This document shows positions 8,840 to 19,233 of a stretch of 64,000 nt of DNA, in pieces. The position numbers and the translations under genes were made by a program. The stretch comes from Burkholderia sp. OK233 (lineage in GTDB: Bacteria > Pseudomonadota > Gammaproteobacteria > Burkholderiales > Burkholderiaceae). Positions within the stretch are counted from its first letter, which is position 1. Every line of letters starts with the position of its first letter. The notes beneath the pieces were generated by a model that was given only the letters and a program-made list of their open reading frames with translations, was not told where the DNA came from and did no database searches. The stretch spans positions 5,642,001-5,706,000 of the forward strand of contig NZ_OCSR01000001.1 in the NCBI RefSeq assembly GCF_900230185.1, read 5' to 3'.

Positions 8840-11653
8840 TCAAGCTGTGCTCAACCGTTCCAGTTCGGTGTCGACCAGCAATTTCTTCAGTTCCGGCACG
8901 CAGGACCCGCAGTTGCCGCCGGCCTTCAGACACGCGGTGATTTCCGCCGCGGTCTTTAGCCCTTGCTCACGGATCGCGGTGCAGATCGTATTGCGTCCCA
9001 CACCGAAACACGAGCAGACCGTGGGCCCCGTATCGACACCCTTGCCAATCGGCTGTCCGACCAGCAGACCAGCACGGTCCTCTTCGTCGAGTCTGTCCTT
9101 GCCGAACAAGCCCGCGAGCCACGTACGCGACGGCAACTCGGGGCGCGCCGATACGAAGATGCAACTCTCGATATGCTCGTCGACCAGATGCACGGCGCGA
9201 TAGATGCCCGCCGTCCTGTCCTCGTACTCCAGCCAGTCGGCGTGCGGATCGTCGATCCCGAACAGCGCTTGCGCCCAGCCGCCGTGATCGGTAAGCGGCT
9301 TGCGCCCCGCGAGTTCGTAGCGCACGAACTGCCCGCCGTGGACACGCGTCCAGTAGGTCATGCCGTCCAGCACTGGGGCGTGACGGCTCAACGAGAAACC
9401 GTGCCAGGCGACGTCGAACCTGTCGACGCGAACCGGCGTATGTTTAAACTCGGGCTCTCCGGAGACCGGATCGACCTCGGGATTCACCACCGCGCCGACA
9501 CGCGCGTCGGACGCCACCTGATCATTCCAGTGAATCGGCACGAACACACTGCCTCGCGACATGCCTCCGCCATGCTGCACACGTGCCACCATCGTGCCCC
9601 AACGGCTCGACACACGCGCGAGTTCACCTTCCCGCACGCCGCACGACAGCGCGTCCTGCGGATGCAAATCGACGAATGCTTCCGTAACGTGGGCGGCGAG
9701 TTTCTCCGACTTGCCCGTGCGGGTCATCGTGTGCCATTGGTCGCGCACCCGGCCGGTATTCAGCGTAAGCGGATACTCGTCGTCCGGCGCGTGGATCGGT
9801 GCACGCGGCGGTGTCGCGACGAAACGCGCCTTGCCGTCTGCGTGCGCATAGCGGCGATCACCGAAGAGGCGCGCGGTACCGCGCTGCGCTGCGCCGTTCA
9901 CCGCCAGTGCCGGCCACTGGATGGGCTGCAGCGCGTCGTAACGCTCACGGCCAAGCGCGACGAGCCCGCCCAGATTGAACACACGCAGCACATCGCCTTC
10001 GATGTGCTCATTGCCTGTTTTCCCGTCGCTGTCAGTGGTCTTGCCACTGCTGCCAGCGTCGTTACTGTAAGCACTCAGCCGCGCATGCTCATCAAAAATT
10101 TCATGCGGAGCCGAAAAATCAAAGCCGGCATACCCCATGCGCTGTGCGACGTCGCAGATGATCCGCCAGTCCGCGCGTGCTTCGCCCGGTGCCGGCAGGA
10201 ACGCCCGCTGGCGCGAAATCCTGCGCTCGGAGTTGGTGACCGTGCCGTCTTTCTCGCCCCAGCCGAGCGCCGGCAGCAAGACGTCGGCAAACACATTGGT
10301 GTCCGTGTTTTCAACGATGTCAGAGCTGACGACGAGCTCACAGCGCGCGAGCGCACGCTTCGCCTGATCGCCATCGGGCAGGCTCACAACCGGGTTCGTG
10401 CCCATGATCCAGACAGCCTTGATCCGGCCTGCCTCGATCGCCTCGAACAACTCGACTGCCTTGAGTCCCGGCCGTTCCGCGATGGCGGGCGAGCCCCAGA
10501 AAGTCTGCACGAGTTCGCGATGGCGCGGATTGTCGAGTTCCAGATGTGCCGCCAGCGTGTTCGCGAGGCCGCCTACTTCACGCCCGCCCATCGCGTTCGG
10601 CTGTCCGGTAAAAGAGAACGGCCCCATCCCCGGCTTGCCGATGCGGCCTGTCAGCAGATGGCAATTGATGATGCTGTTGACCTTGTCCGTGCCGGAGGTC
10701 GACTGGTTCACACCCTGGGAATACACCGTCACCACCCGCTCGGTCCGCGCGAAGAGCCGATAGAACTCGTGCAGATCGTGTGGGTCGACCTTGCAGGCCT
10801 TCGCGCACTGCGAGAGATCGAATCCGTTCACCGCGTCGGTTGAGGCGGCATCGAGCGCCTGCGCATAGCCGGTCGTATGCGCATCGACGAAACCTGCATC
10901 GGTCGTATCGTGTTCCGCAAGAAAACTGAGCAGCCCGTTGAACAGGCGAACGTCGGTGCCCGCCTTCAGCGGCAGGTGCAGGTCGGCCATCTCGCAGGTC
11001 GCGGTGTAGCGCGGGTCGATCACGACGACCTTCACATCGGGCCGCGTTTCCTTGATCCTGACAATCCGCTGGAACAGGATCGGATGGCACCACGCGGTGT
11101 TCGATCCGACCAGCACGACCAGGTCCGCGAGTTCGAGGTCTTCGTAGCACACCGGCACCAGGTCTTCGCCGAACGCACGCTTATGCCCTGCAACCGATGA
11201 TGACATGCACAGGCGCGAATTGGTGTCGATGTTCGCGCTGCCGACATAGCCCTTCATCAGCTTGTTGGCGACGTAGTAGTCCTCGGTCAGCAGTTGTCCC
11301 GAGACGTAGAGCGCGACTGCATCCGGGCCGTGCTGATCGATGATCCGGCGAAAGCCGCTGGCGACCATGTCGAGCGCATCGCCCCACGACACATCGCGCA
11401 ATTCACCGCCGCCTCGCTCGCGCAGCTTCGGACGCAGCAGGCGTCCATCGAGCCCGACCGTTTCACCGAGCGCAGATCCCTTCACGCACAAGCGGCCGGC
11501 GTTTGCCGGATGGCGTTCGTCGCCGGCAATCTCGGGCGGCCCGTCCGGGCGTGGCGTCGCGAGTACGCCGCAGCCAACACCGCAGTAGGGACAGGTGGTT
11601 CGGACCGCGTCACGACTTGCGTCAGGCGGATTGGAAATGACGATAGGAAAACT
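8840..11653 (-). CDS. nasA: Assimilatory nitrate reductase catalytic subunit
   Basis: About 937 residues. The N-terminal [4Fe-4S] motif CPYCGVGCG with a later LCVKG starts the molybdopterin oxidoreductase domain. The MGD-binding domain follows, and the C-terminus carries an extra BFD-like [2Fe-2S] module (CSCFGVG ... GNCGSCVPEL), as in NasA of proteobacteria. It reduces nitrate to nitrite in the cytoplasm. The frame extends to 11731, overlapping the upstream gene. The GTG at 11653, 17 bp after that gene's stop, fits better with homologues that begin shortly before the Cys motif. It is last in the nirB-nirD-oxidoreductase-nasA transcription unit and is intact, unlike nirB. Confidence 0.93.
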   Translation of the reverse strand, partial: SFPIVISNPPDASRDAVRTTCPYCGVGCGVLATPRPDGPPEIAGDERHPANAGRLCVKGSALGETVGLDGRLLRPKLRERGGGELRDVSWGDALDMVASGFRRIIDQHGPDAVALYVSGQLLTEDYYVANKLMKGYVGSANIDTNSRLCMSSSVAGHKRAFGEDLVPVCYEDLELADLVVLVGSNTAWCHPILFQRIVRIKETRPDVKVVVIDPRYTATCEMADLHLPLKAGTDVRLFNGLLSFLAEHDTTDAGFVDAHTTGYAQALDAASTDAVNGFDLSQCAKACKVDPHDLHEFYRLFARTERVVTVYSQGVNQSTSGTDKVNSIINCHLLTGRIGKPGMGPFSFTGQPNAMGGREVGGLANTLAAHLELDNPRHRELVQTFWGSPAIAERPGLKAVELFEAIEAGRIKAVWIMGTNPVVSLPDGDQAKRALARCELVVSSDIVENTDTNVFADVLLPALGWGEKDGTVTNSERRISRQRAFLPAPGEARADWRIICDVAQRMGYAGFDFSAPHEIFDEHARLSAYSNDAGSSGKTTDSDGKTGNEHIEGDVLRVFNLGGLVALGRERYDALQPIQWPALAVNGAAQRGTARLFGDRRYAHADGKARFVATPPRAPIHAPDDEYPLTLNTGRVRDQWHTMTRTGKSEKLAAHVTEAFVDLHPQDALSCGVREGELARVSSRWGTMVARVQHGGGMSRGSVFVPIHWNDQVASDARVGAVVNPEVDPVSGEPEFKHTPVRVDRFDVAWHGFSLSRHAPVLDGMTYWTRVHGGQFVRYELAGRKPLTDHGGWAQALFGIDDPHADWLEYEDRTAGIYRAVHLVDEHIESCIFVSARPELPSRTWLAGLFGKDRLDEEDRAGLLVGQPIGKGVDTGPTVCSCFGVGRNTICTAIREQGLKTAAEITACLKAGGNCGSCVPELKKLLVDTELERLSTA

Positions 11654-11669
11654 CACGTTCGATTCCGGT

Positions 11670-12938
11670 TCAGGCGGGCTGCGCCTCGCACAGGGCTTTA
11701 CCGAACAACAGCCGGGTGCGCAACGGCGCAATGTCGGTCCGGTTCTGGATCAGTTCGAAGTACCAGGCGCCGTCCCTGACGTCGCCGTAGAGGACCGCGC
11801 CGATCACCCGGCTATCCTCGATCACGAGGCGTTTGTAGACGCCGCGTCGCGGATCGCGCAGCACGAGGTCTTCACTGTCCGGGCCGCCGGTGAAGTCGCC
11901 GGCAGAATAAAGATCGACGCCGGTGACTTTCAGCTTGGTCGCGGTCGCGCGCTGCACGTAGCGGCGATGACCCGCACCGGCCAGGTGCGCGCCGCAGACA
12001 CGCGCCTGATCCCAGATCGGCGCGACGAGACCGAAGGTCGCCGTCCGGTGCTGCACGCATTCGCCAACGGCATAAACACGCGGATCGTAGGTCTGCAATG
12101 TGTCGTCGACGACGATCGCGCGCTCGCAGTGCAAGCCCGCCTGCTTCGCGAGCTCGATATTCGGGCGCACCCCGGCTGCCATCACAACCAGGTCGGCGGG
12201 GATCTCCGTACCGTCGTCAAAACGCACGGCGATGACACGCTCCGGCCCGACGATTTCAACGGTGCGGGTCTTCAGCAGGAAGCGCAAGCCTTTCTTCTCC
12301 AGCGTCTGCAGTAGCAGGGCCGATGCGCTCCTGTCGAGCTGGCGGTCCATCAGGCTGTCGGTGTCGTGCACGACAGTAACCGACATGCCCTGGCGCATGA
12401 GTCCGTTCGCAGCCTCCAGCCCGAGCAGACCTCCGCCGATGATCACGGCGTGACGGTGACTGCGCGCGGCGGCGAGCATCGTTTCGACGTCCTGGATGTC
12501 GCGAAACGCGATCACCCCCGGCAGTTGGTGACCCGGCACCGGAATGAGAAATGGCTTCGAGCCGGTCGCAATCAGCAGCCGGTCGTAGCTCACCTCGATG
12601 CCGTCTTGCGAACGCACGATGCGGCGCTTGCGGTCAATTGCGACCACCGGGTCGCCCGCATGCAGCCGGATACCGTTGTCTGCATACCAGTCACGTGTGT
12701 TGAGAATGATGTCGTCGACACACTTCTCGCCCGCGAGCACAGGCGAAAGCAGGATGCGGTTGTAGTTGCCGTACGGCTCGGCACCGAATACGGTGATGTC
12801 GTAGAGGTCCGGTGCGAGCTTGAGCAGTTCCTCGACTGTGCGCATGCCGGCCATGCCGTTGCCGACCACCACCAGACGCGGACGGGAAGGCGCGGGGCGA
12901 TGCGCCTCCCGAGGTCTGCCGGCGTATTCGTGTCTCAT
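11670..12938 (-). CDS. FAD/NAD(P)-dependent oxidoreductase of nitrate assimilation (NirB N-domain-like)
   Basis: About 422 residues. It contains an N-terminal FAD-binding motif (VVVGNGMAGMRTVEELL), a YDRLLIATGSKPF segment, a second nucleotide fold (VIIGGGLLGLEAANGLM) and the ATG/D-type AVGECVQHR motif. It resembles the reductase half of NirB and standalone electron-transfer partners of NasA (NasB/NasC role), passing electrons from NAD(P)H to nitrate reductase. Its ATG overlaps the nirD stop as ATGA, implying coupled translation; upstream in-frame starts fall inside nirD and are rejected. It could conceivably substitute for part of the damaged NirB, but it lacks the siroheme domain. Confidence 0.82.
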   Translation of the reverse strand: MRHEYAGRPREAHRPAPSRPRLVVVGNGMAGMRTVEELLKLAPDLYDITVFGAEPYGNYNRILLSPVLAGEKCVDDIILNTRDWYADNGIRLHAGDPVVAIDRKRRIVRSQDGIEVSYDRLLIATGSKPFLIPVPGHQLPGVIAFRDIQDVETMLAAARSHRHAVIIGGGLLGLEAANGLMRQGMSVTVVHDTDSLMDRQLDRSASALLLQTLEKKGLRFLLKTRTVEIVGPERVIAVRFDDGTEIPADLVVMAAGVRPNIELAKQAGLHCERAIVVDDTLQTYDPRVYAVGECVQHRTATFGLVAPIWDQARVCGAHLAGAGHRRYVQRATATKLKVTGVDLYSAGDFTGGPDSEDLVLRDPRRGVYKRLVIEDSRVIGAVLYGDVRDGAWYFELIQNRTDIAPLRTRLLFGKALCEAQPA

Positions 12939-13282
12939 GCGGCGACCCATACTTGGCCGCTCTCGACGCGCACCGGGTAGGCGTTGACGGAATGCTCGGG
13001 CACCTCGAGGCACTCGCCGGTGCGCAGATCGAAGTGATGCTTGTAGATCGGCGAGGCCACCACGATGCGCTCGCCGAGGTTGCCGATCAACCCGCGCGAG
13101 AGCACCGCCGCCTGCGAACCCGGATCGAAGTTGTCGATCGCGAAAACGCTGCCGTCACCGTGCGCGACGTGAAACACCGCGACCTGCTCGCCGTTGACAA
13201 GCGCACAGACGCCCGTATTCGGAACAATGTCGTCGAGCGCACACACGGGCATCCAGGATTGCGGAAGTCGATCGTTGTTCAT
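12935..13282 (-). CDS. nirD: Nitrite reductase (NADH) small subunit
   Basis: 115 residues, usual NirD length. The sequence WMPVCALDDIVPNTGVCALV, an IDNFDP turn and a SPIYKHHFDLRTGECLE segment identify the Rieske-fold NirD family, which characteristically lacks the Cys/His cluster ligands, as here. NirD pairs with NirB in cytoplasmic reduction of nitrite to ammonia. It lies between nirB and the FAD oxidoreductase, with a 4-bp overlap to the latter. The gene is intact although its partner nirB is frameshifted. Confidence 0.92.
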   Translation of the reverse strand: MNNDRLPQSWMPVCALDDIVPNTGVCALVNGEQVAVFHVAHGDGSVFAIDNFDPGSQAAVLSRGLIGNLGERIVVASPIYKHHFDLRTGECLEVPEHSVNAYPVRVESGQVWVAA

Positions 13283-13314
13283 GTTGATCTCCTCAGGGTA
13301 GGTGGCGTCGAGGG

Positions 13315-15843
13315 TCAGGCGGTCTCGACGACCACGGGAATCGGGAATTGCTTCGCTTGCCGCTCGGCGGGCCTCGCGGGCCGGATCTGGCCGCGTTCCT
13401 CCACAAACGTAACGGTGCTGTCGGCCTTTTCGCTGTTGACGAAATGGCGGAAGCGTTTGCGTGTTTCAGGGTCGGTGACGGCTTTCTTCCACTCGTCTTC
13501 GTAGCTGTCGACCACCTGCTGCATTTCGACTTCGAGTTCCGCCGCAACACCAAGGTGATCGTTGACGACCACGTCGATCAGATACTCGAGGCCGCCTTCG
13601 AGATTGTCGCGCCACACGCTGGTGCGTTGCAGACGGTCCGCCGTGCGCACGTAGAACATCAGGAAACGGTCGATGTATCGCACCAGCGTTTCCTTATCGA
13701 GGTCCGACGCAAGCAGTTCGGCATGGCGCGGTTTCATGCCGCCGTTGCCGCAGACATAGAGATTCCAGCCCTTCTCGGTGGCGATGATGCCGACGTCCTT
13801 GCCCTGTGCTTCCGCGCATTCGCGGGTGCAGCCGATACGCCGAACTTGATCTTGTGCGGCGTACGCAGGCCCTTGTAGCGGTTCTCGAGTTCGACCGCGA
13901 GGCCTACTGAATCGCCGACGCCGTAACGGCACCACGTTGAACCGACGCACGACTTCACGGTGCGCAGCGATTGCCATATGCGTGGCCCGATTCGAAACCG
14001 GCGGCAATCAGTTCTTCCCAGATGAACGGCAGCTGCTCGACGCGCGCCCCGAACAGATCGACCCGCTGACCGCCGGTGATCTTCGTGTAGAGCCCGTATT
14101 TCTTCGCCACCTCGCCGACCGCGATCAGGCCGTCGGGCGTCACTCGCCGCCCGGCATGCGTGGCACGACCGAATACGTGCCGTCCGCTGGATGTTGGCGA
14201 GGTAGTAGTCGTTGGTGTCCTGCAGTGATGCGTGCTCTTCTTCAGCACGAATTCGTTCCAGCACGACGCGAGATGCTCGCAACCGCCGGTTGCAGATGTC
14301 GCAGCCAAGCCATGACCATGCTTTGTCAGCAATTCGCCGAAGCTGCGCACGCCCTCGACACGTACGATGTGATACAGCTCCTGGCGCGAATACGGGAAGT
14401 GTTCGCACAGGTGGTTGTTGACCGCGAGGCCCTGCTTCTTCATCTCGGCCTTCATCACCTGGGTGACGAGCGGCACGCAGCCGCCGCACGACGTGCCGGC
14501 CTGGGTCGCGCATTTTAGCGAGCCGATGTCGGTCGCGCCTGCGGACACCGCGGCGCACAGGTCGCCTTTGGAGACGTTGTTGCACGAGCAGATCTGCGCG
14601 GCCGCGGGCAGCGCGTCGACCCCGAGTCCGGGTTTGGCCTTGCCGTCGCTTTGCGGCAGGATGAGGAATTCCGGCGCTTCGGGCAGCTCGATGCGGTTCA
14701 GCATCATCTGCAGCAGCGTGCCGTATTCGCTCGCATCGCCCACCATCACGGCGCCGAGCAGTTGCTTGCCGCACTCCGACACCACCATCTTCTTGTAGAC
14801 CTGCTTGCGTTCGTCGCTGAACTGGTACGTGCGGCTGCCCGACGTCTTGCCGTGCGCGTCGCCAATGCTCGCGACATCCACGCCCATCAGCTTGAGCTTG
14901 GTGCTCATGTCCGCGCCACTGAAACTGGCCTGATCGCCCAACAATTGCTTCGCCGTAACGCGCGCCATGTCATACCCTGGCGCCACGAGGCCATACACCG
15001 TGTCGTTCCACGCCGCGCATTCGCCGATCGCATAGATGTCGGGATCGCTCGTGCGGCAGGTGTCATCGATCGCGATGCCGCCGCGCGGCCCAGTTCCAGT
15101 CCGCAGTCACGCGCAATCTCGTCGCGCGGACGGATACCTGCGGAGAACACGATCATGTCGGTGTCGAGATGCGTGCCATCGGCGAACTGCATCCGGTGGG
15201 TGCCCGCTTCGCCATCGGTGATGCAAGCGTGTGCTTGGCCGTATGGACCTGTACGCCCAGCTCCTCAATCTTGCTGCGCAGAACCCGTCCGCCGCCGTCG
15301 TCGACCTGAACTGCCATCAGGCGCGGGGCGAACTCGACGACGTGTGCGGCCAGTCCCATATCATGCAGCGCCTTCGCGCATTCAAGCCCCAACAGGCCGC
15401 CGCCTACCACCACACCCGACTTCGCCCGCGCGCCGCATGCCTGCATCGCTCGAGATCTTCAATGGTGCGATAAACAAACAATCCTCACGATCGCTGCCCG
15501 TCATCGGCGGAACAAACGGCGAGGAACCGGTGGCGAGCACCAGTTTGTCGTAGGAAAGCGTCTCACCCGTCGAGATGCTTACCGTGTGGGCCTCCCGGTC
15601 AATCGACACCGCCTTTGCGTTGAGCCTGAGCAGCACATTCTCGCGATCGAAAAAACCAGGCTTCACGAGCGACAGGTCCTCAGCGGATTTGCCGGAAAAG
15701 AATTCAGACAGATGCACGCGGTCATACGCGGGACGAGGCTCCTCGCACAGCACGGTGATGTGCAGCGCTGCGCTCGCGTCGTCCACAAGGCATTCAAGAA
15801 GCTTGTGCCCCACCATGCCGTGACCGATGACGACAACGTTCAT
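13315..15843 (-). pseudogene. nirB: Nitrite reductase (NADH) large subunit, multiple frameshifts
   Basis: All NirB regions are recognisable in order but in shifting frames: VVVIGHGMVGHKLLE (FAD), GVVVGGGLLGLECAKAL (NAD), the BFD-type ICSCNNVSKGDLC and CGGCVP motifs, then VTPDGLIAVGEVAKKYGLYT, VKSCVGSTWCRYG and GCTREC (siroheme/Fe4S4 Cys). At least seven shifts are needed, near 15.5, 15.45, 15.2, 15.09, 14.23, 14.18, 13.97 and 13.84 kb. Most look like single-base losses. Either the gene has decayed or this stretch carries sequencing errors. The start is taken as the ATG at 15843, just before the FAD motif. Confidence 0.85.
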
Positions 15844-15893
15844 GACTGGAGTCCCATCTATTTCCAACGCGGTTCGCGGCATGTTTTTTCGTC

Positions 15894-16017
15894 CGGAAAT
15901 AAAAAGGCGTCCCGCGGATCCAGTCATCTGGTGACTGAATTCAGGGGACGCCGTTGTCCAAAAAACCGTAATCTAGGGATTGACTTCTGCTGCATGCAGG
16001 CCGGACCGCCATTGGTC
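15894..16017 (-). promoter_or_regulatory. ANTAR-type antitermination leader of nirB
   Basis: On the minus strand, GGACC-AATGGC-GGTCC (16017-16002) forms hairpin P1. GGAC-AACGGC-GTCC (15959-15946) forms P2. Both have six-base loops with A at position 1 and G at position 4, the signature recognised by ANTAR proteins such as NasR and NasT. The 3' arm of P2 overlaps a terminator stem (GGCGTCCC pairing with GGGACGCC, 15952-15906) followed by TTTTTATTT. P2 and the terminator are thus mutually exclusive, as in nitrate-responsive antitermination. Confidence 0.82.
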
Positions 16018-16032
16018 CTCCGCGCATACTTA

Positions 16033-16048
16033 CGCAAAGGCCGTGCCA
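16033..16048 (-). promoter_or_regulatory. Sigma-54 promoter for nirB leader
   Basis: TGGCACGGCCTTTGCG on the minus strand matches the -24/-12 consensus TGGCACG-N4-TTGC exactly at all key positions. The predicted start falls about 12 nt downstream, just before hairpin P1. This implies nitrogen control through an NtrC-type activator. Confidence 0.8.
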
Positions 16049-16381
16049 TGCGTCAAATCGGCCGCAGTGGCCCCAGCCACGGGTGACACCAGATTTCAGC
16101 ACCAGTCTGGGGCGCAACAGGAAGATGTGTTTTGATGCGGCAAAGCACAAGACTGGTGCGGTGCGGCACATCATCCGTGCGACGGGCCGGACGAAGGGGC
16201 CAGCTTCAGCCTTGCTCCTGCAAATGGATTAGTCTGCAGACCAGACGTTTTTCGCCCTGCACTGCGCACCTTGTTGCTACGACATTCGCCCGCCGGCGCG
16301 GCCTCGCGACGCACGGCCACGGTTGGCTCGCTTGGATGACGCCGCACTGGGACTTGCGCTGCTGACCGCGCAGGCACCGTC

Positions 16382-16397
16382 TGGCGTGGATATTGCG
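16382..16397 (+). promoter_or_regulatory. Candidate sigma-54 promoter for the methyltransferase gene
   Basis: TGGCGTGGATATTGCG keeps the invariant GG and GC with correct spacing of the -24/-12 consensus. It differs at two inner positions from the ideal -24 box. The predicted start lies a few bases before the P1 hairpin, as at the other two leaders. Confidence 0.6.
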
Positions 16398-16410
16398 TTA
16401 TCGATACGCG

Positions 16411-16545
16411 CGGCAACGGTGCCGACGCACCGAATCACGCTGCACGTGATGTGTGATGCGCAAACCTGCAGCACAAGCAATGCACCTCAGGACAACGGCG
16501 TCCCCTCGTTCAACACGACGAGCGGACGCCGTTTGCATTGGCGCA
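16411..16545 (+). promoter_or_regulatory. ANTAR-type antitermination leader of the methyltransferase gene
   Basis: P1 is CGGC-AACGGT-GCCG (16411-16424) and P2 is GGAC-AACGGC-GTCC (16490-16503). Both have six-base loops with A1 and G4. P2 overlaps a strong stem at 16497-16530 (GGCGTCC ... GGACGCC, with an inner CTCGT/ACGAG pairing), followed by a short T-rich run. P2 is identical to that of the nirB and narK leaders. The terminator tail is weaker here. Confidence 0.72.
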
Positions 16546-16589
16546 GCGCTCGTCCAACTGACCGTTTCAGGACGGGTAAGGAAATCACC

Positions 16590-17410
16590 ATGGTAACCGG
16601 CAAGGTCACTTTACTCAGCGCGGGTCCGGGTGACCTGGATCTGCTTACGATCAGGGCGGCGAAGCTGCTGGCAAGCGCCGACGTCGTACTGCTCGACGAC
16701 CTCGTCAATCCCGAAATCGTTGCACTTGCGCCGCAGGCGCGCGTGATTCGGGTCGGCAAGCGCGGCGGTTGCAAGTCGACCCCACAGGCGTTCATTCAGC
16801 GCCTGATCCTGCGCTACGCGCGCGCTGGACGGCACGTGGTACGCGTGAAAGGCGGCGACGCGCTGCTGTTTGGCCGTGCCGGCGAAGAACTGACGGATTT
16901 ACAGCGCGCGCAGATTCCATTCGAAATCGTCAACGGCGTTTCGTCCGGGTTTGCGGCGGCGGCGGGTCTCGGCATTTCTCTGACGCATCGCGATCACTGC
17001 CAGGGAGTGACGTTCGTCACCGCACATTTACGCGACCACAGCGAACCCGACTGGGCCGCACTGGCCGCCACCGGCACGACGCTCGTGATCTACATGGGCA
17101 TGAGCCGCATCGAGAGCCTGTGTGCCGCGCTGATGGCGACGCTGCCAGCTGCACGCCCGCTGCGGTGGTGCAATCCGCAGGCAGCGCTGCAGAGCGGCAT
17201 GTACTGGGGACGCTCGACACGATTGCCGCGAGCGCGCTTTCGGCCGGGCTCGGCAGCCCTGCTGTGATCCTCGTCGGCCAGGCGATCGGCGAGGCCACTG
17301 CGCTGGCAGCATACCCGTCAGGTGAGAAGAGATTCGATGTGGTGGCGTCGTCTTCGCATTCGGCTCATGCGCCGCACGATATGCACGATGCTGTGCGCCG
17401 TAGTGCATGA
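16590..17410 (+). pseudogene. cobA: Uroporphyrinogen-III C-methyltransferase, frameshifted
   Basis: The protein starts at the ATG at 16590 after AAGGAA: MVTGKVTLLSAGPGDLDLLT, then the SAM-binding YDDLV-like LLDDLVNPEIV, VRVKGGDALLFGRAGEE and YMGMSRI segments. This is the SUMT domain that makes precorrin-2 for siroheme, the NirB cofactor. At about 17150-17165 the frame changes. The expected C-terminus (VVQSAGSAAERHVLGTLDTI ... GSPAVILVGQAIGEA) continues in another frame to 17410. One small indel separates the halves, so this is either a sequencing error or recent inactivation. It diverges from nirB and shares its leader type, so it belongs to the nitrate regulon. Confidence 0.82.
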
Positions 17411-17888
17411 GCGAGGTGCTAACGGCTTAAGGCTTGACGCCAAGTGCCACGGTCTAGCCAACAAGGTCTATCCGCAAGCACCGCATCAGGCCAACCCGCC
17501 CACGCGACGCACACTTCCGGGATAACACCCAAACACGGCAAATAACATGAAAACAGAAAGCGCGGCCACCTCACACCAGCCCACGCGAACCAGCGCGAAG
17601 GCGTGCGCCGAGATAACGCCAGACGTCTCGTGGGGCGGGGATGTCCGGACCGGGTTGATGCATTCTGAGGCGGCGCAGCACCTTCTCCGTGCAGTACGCC
17701 TGAGCGGATGGCCTCGCCAGCATGATCCCGATACTGGCTTTCCTAGATCTCTGGCTACGGCGCAGGCATCTACAATCGAACCGCTCGCGATCCGAACCGA
17801 GGGCGCACCTTTGTGCCGTGCACTCAAGGATCTTGCGAGCACCCGTGCTGCGACCTTTGACTGCGGTCTGTATGCGAAGGCCGTGTCG
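17411..17888. other. Gap between the methyltransferase and narK, no gene assigned
   Basis: About 480 bp. A plus-strand frame at 17547-17939 could encode 130 residues, but it shows no domain, runs into the narK 3' end on the other strand and has no clear ribosome site. I treat the stretch as intergenic. Confidence 0.45.
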
Positions 17889-19222
17889 TCAACTTGCAAT
17901 GCCGTTGGTGCCGGTGGCAGCCAGCGCGTGCTCGCGTAGCGCCGCTTCGCGTGCCTTGTGTTCGCTACTGAAGCGCACTGCCAGCGCGCATAACGCGGAC
18001 AGCGTGACGAGCATGCCGAGCATCGCCAGCGTCTGCTGAACGCTGCCGACGCCTTTCATCAGGAAACCGGCCGCCACCGCGCCGACATTGCCACCAGCGC
18101 CAATCACGCCCGCCACGCCGCCAGCGCCTTGCGGTCAATGAACGGCACCAGCGCGTAGGTCGCGCCGCAAGCCATGTGCGTGAACAGCCCGAAGACCAGC
18201 ATGGCCATCACGGCCGGTACCATGCTATCCGCATGCGCAAAGCCCATGAGGCCGAGCCCTTCGCCAACGATCAGTACGAACAGCAAGGTTGCGCGGACGT
18301 CGAGGCCTCGACGCGCGGCAGCCTTGTCCGACAGCCACCCACCCAATGCGCGGGCAAACAGTGCGAGCAGGCCGAAGCTGCCGGCGGCCATGCCTGCCGC
18401 CTTCAGCGACAGGTGAAAATGATCGACGTAATAGATCGCGGCGACGTTGTGAATGAAAACCTCGACGCCGAAACACGCTGCGTAGGTGGTGAACAGCATC
18501 CAGACGCGATAGTTCGCGCAGGCCGCCCGGAAGCTCGCCCAACCGCCCTTCTTACCGCCTTCGATCGCGATTCCGCGCGAGCGCAGTTCCGCAAAGTTTC
18601 CTTGCGGGCAATCCTGCGTGAAGCGCCAGTAAAAAAACGCCATGACGGGCATCGCAAGGCCCGGCATCACAAGCGCAAGTCGCCATGCCGACGACTGTGC
18701 TGCGCCGAGCGCCATGACCGCCGCCAGCAGCAGCGGCACGAGTGCCTGCGCAGCGCCTGCCCCGGTGTTGCCCCAGCCGGCTGTCGCCGCGTTGGCGGTG
18801 CCGACCACGTTCGGCGCGAACATCATCGAGGTGTGATACTGGCTGATGACAAAGCAGGCGCCGACCGCGCCGATGCACAAGCGGCATAGCAGGAAACTTT
18901 CGTAGCTAGTGGAGAGCGCGGCACCGAGCACCGGAAATACACCCGCGAGCATCAGGCCACAATAGATCCTGCGCGGGCCGTAGCGGTCGCACATCGGACC
19001 GATCAACAGACGCACGAGGATCGTGACGGCAACCGCGGCGATGTTGATGTTGGCAACCTGGTCGACAGAAAGCCCGAATTCGCTCTTGATCAACGGCATC
19101 AATGGCGCACAGGCGAACCACGCAAAGAAGCAGACGAAGAACGCCATCCACGTCAGATGGAAAGCGCGCATCGGTGGCGTGCGCAGGCTGAAGAGTTGGA
19201 TGCGAGTGGCTTTGTCCGTCAT
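17889..19222 (-). pseudogene. narK: NarK-type nitrate/nitrite MFS transporter, frameshifted near the 3' end
   Basis: From the ATG at 19222 (GGAA upstream) the frame encodes about 370 residues with the NNP signatures: FFVCFFAWFACAPLMPLI, RLLIGPMCDRYGPRRIY and AATAGWGNTGAGAAQ (nitrate signature). At about 18115 the frame changes and the second signature VAGVIGAGGNVGAVAAGFL continues in another frame to 17889. Joined, the protein has the normal length of about 440 residues and 12 membrane segments. One indel breaks it. It imports nitrate for NasA, or exports nitrite. It carries its own sigma-54 promoter and ANTAR-type leader. Confidence 0.85.
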
Positions 19223-19233
19223 CGTCGTTCCGG

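Noticed and set aside
8963..10843. Very long rightward open frame (over 600 codons) antisense to nasA
   Set aside because: It mirrors the codon structure of a GC-rich gene, shows no domain and has no ribosome site; a shadow of nasA.
17547..17939. 130-residue rightward frame after the methyltransferase
   Set aside because: No recognisable family, no clear ribosome site, and it overlaps the conserved narK end.
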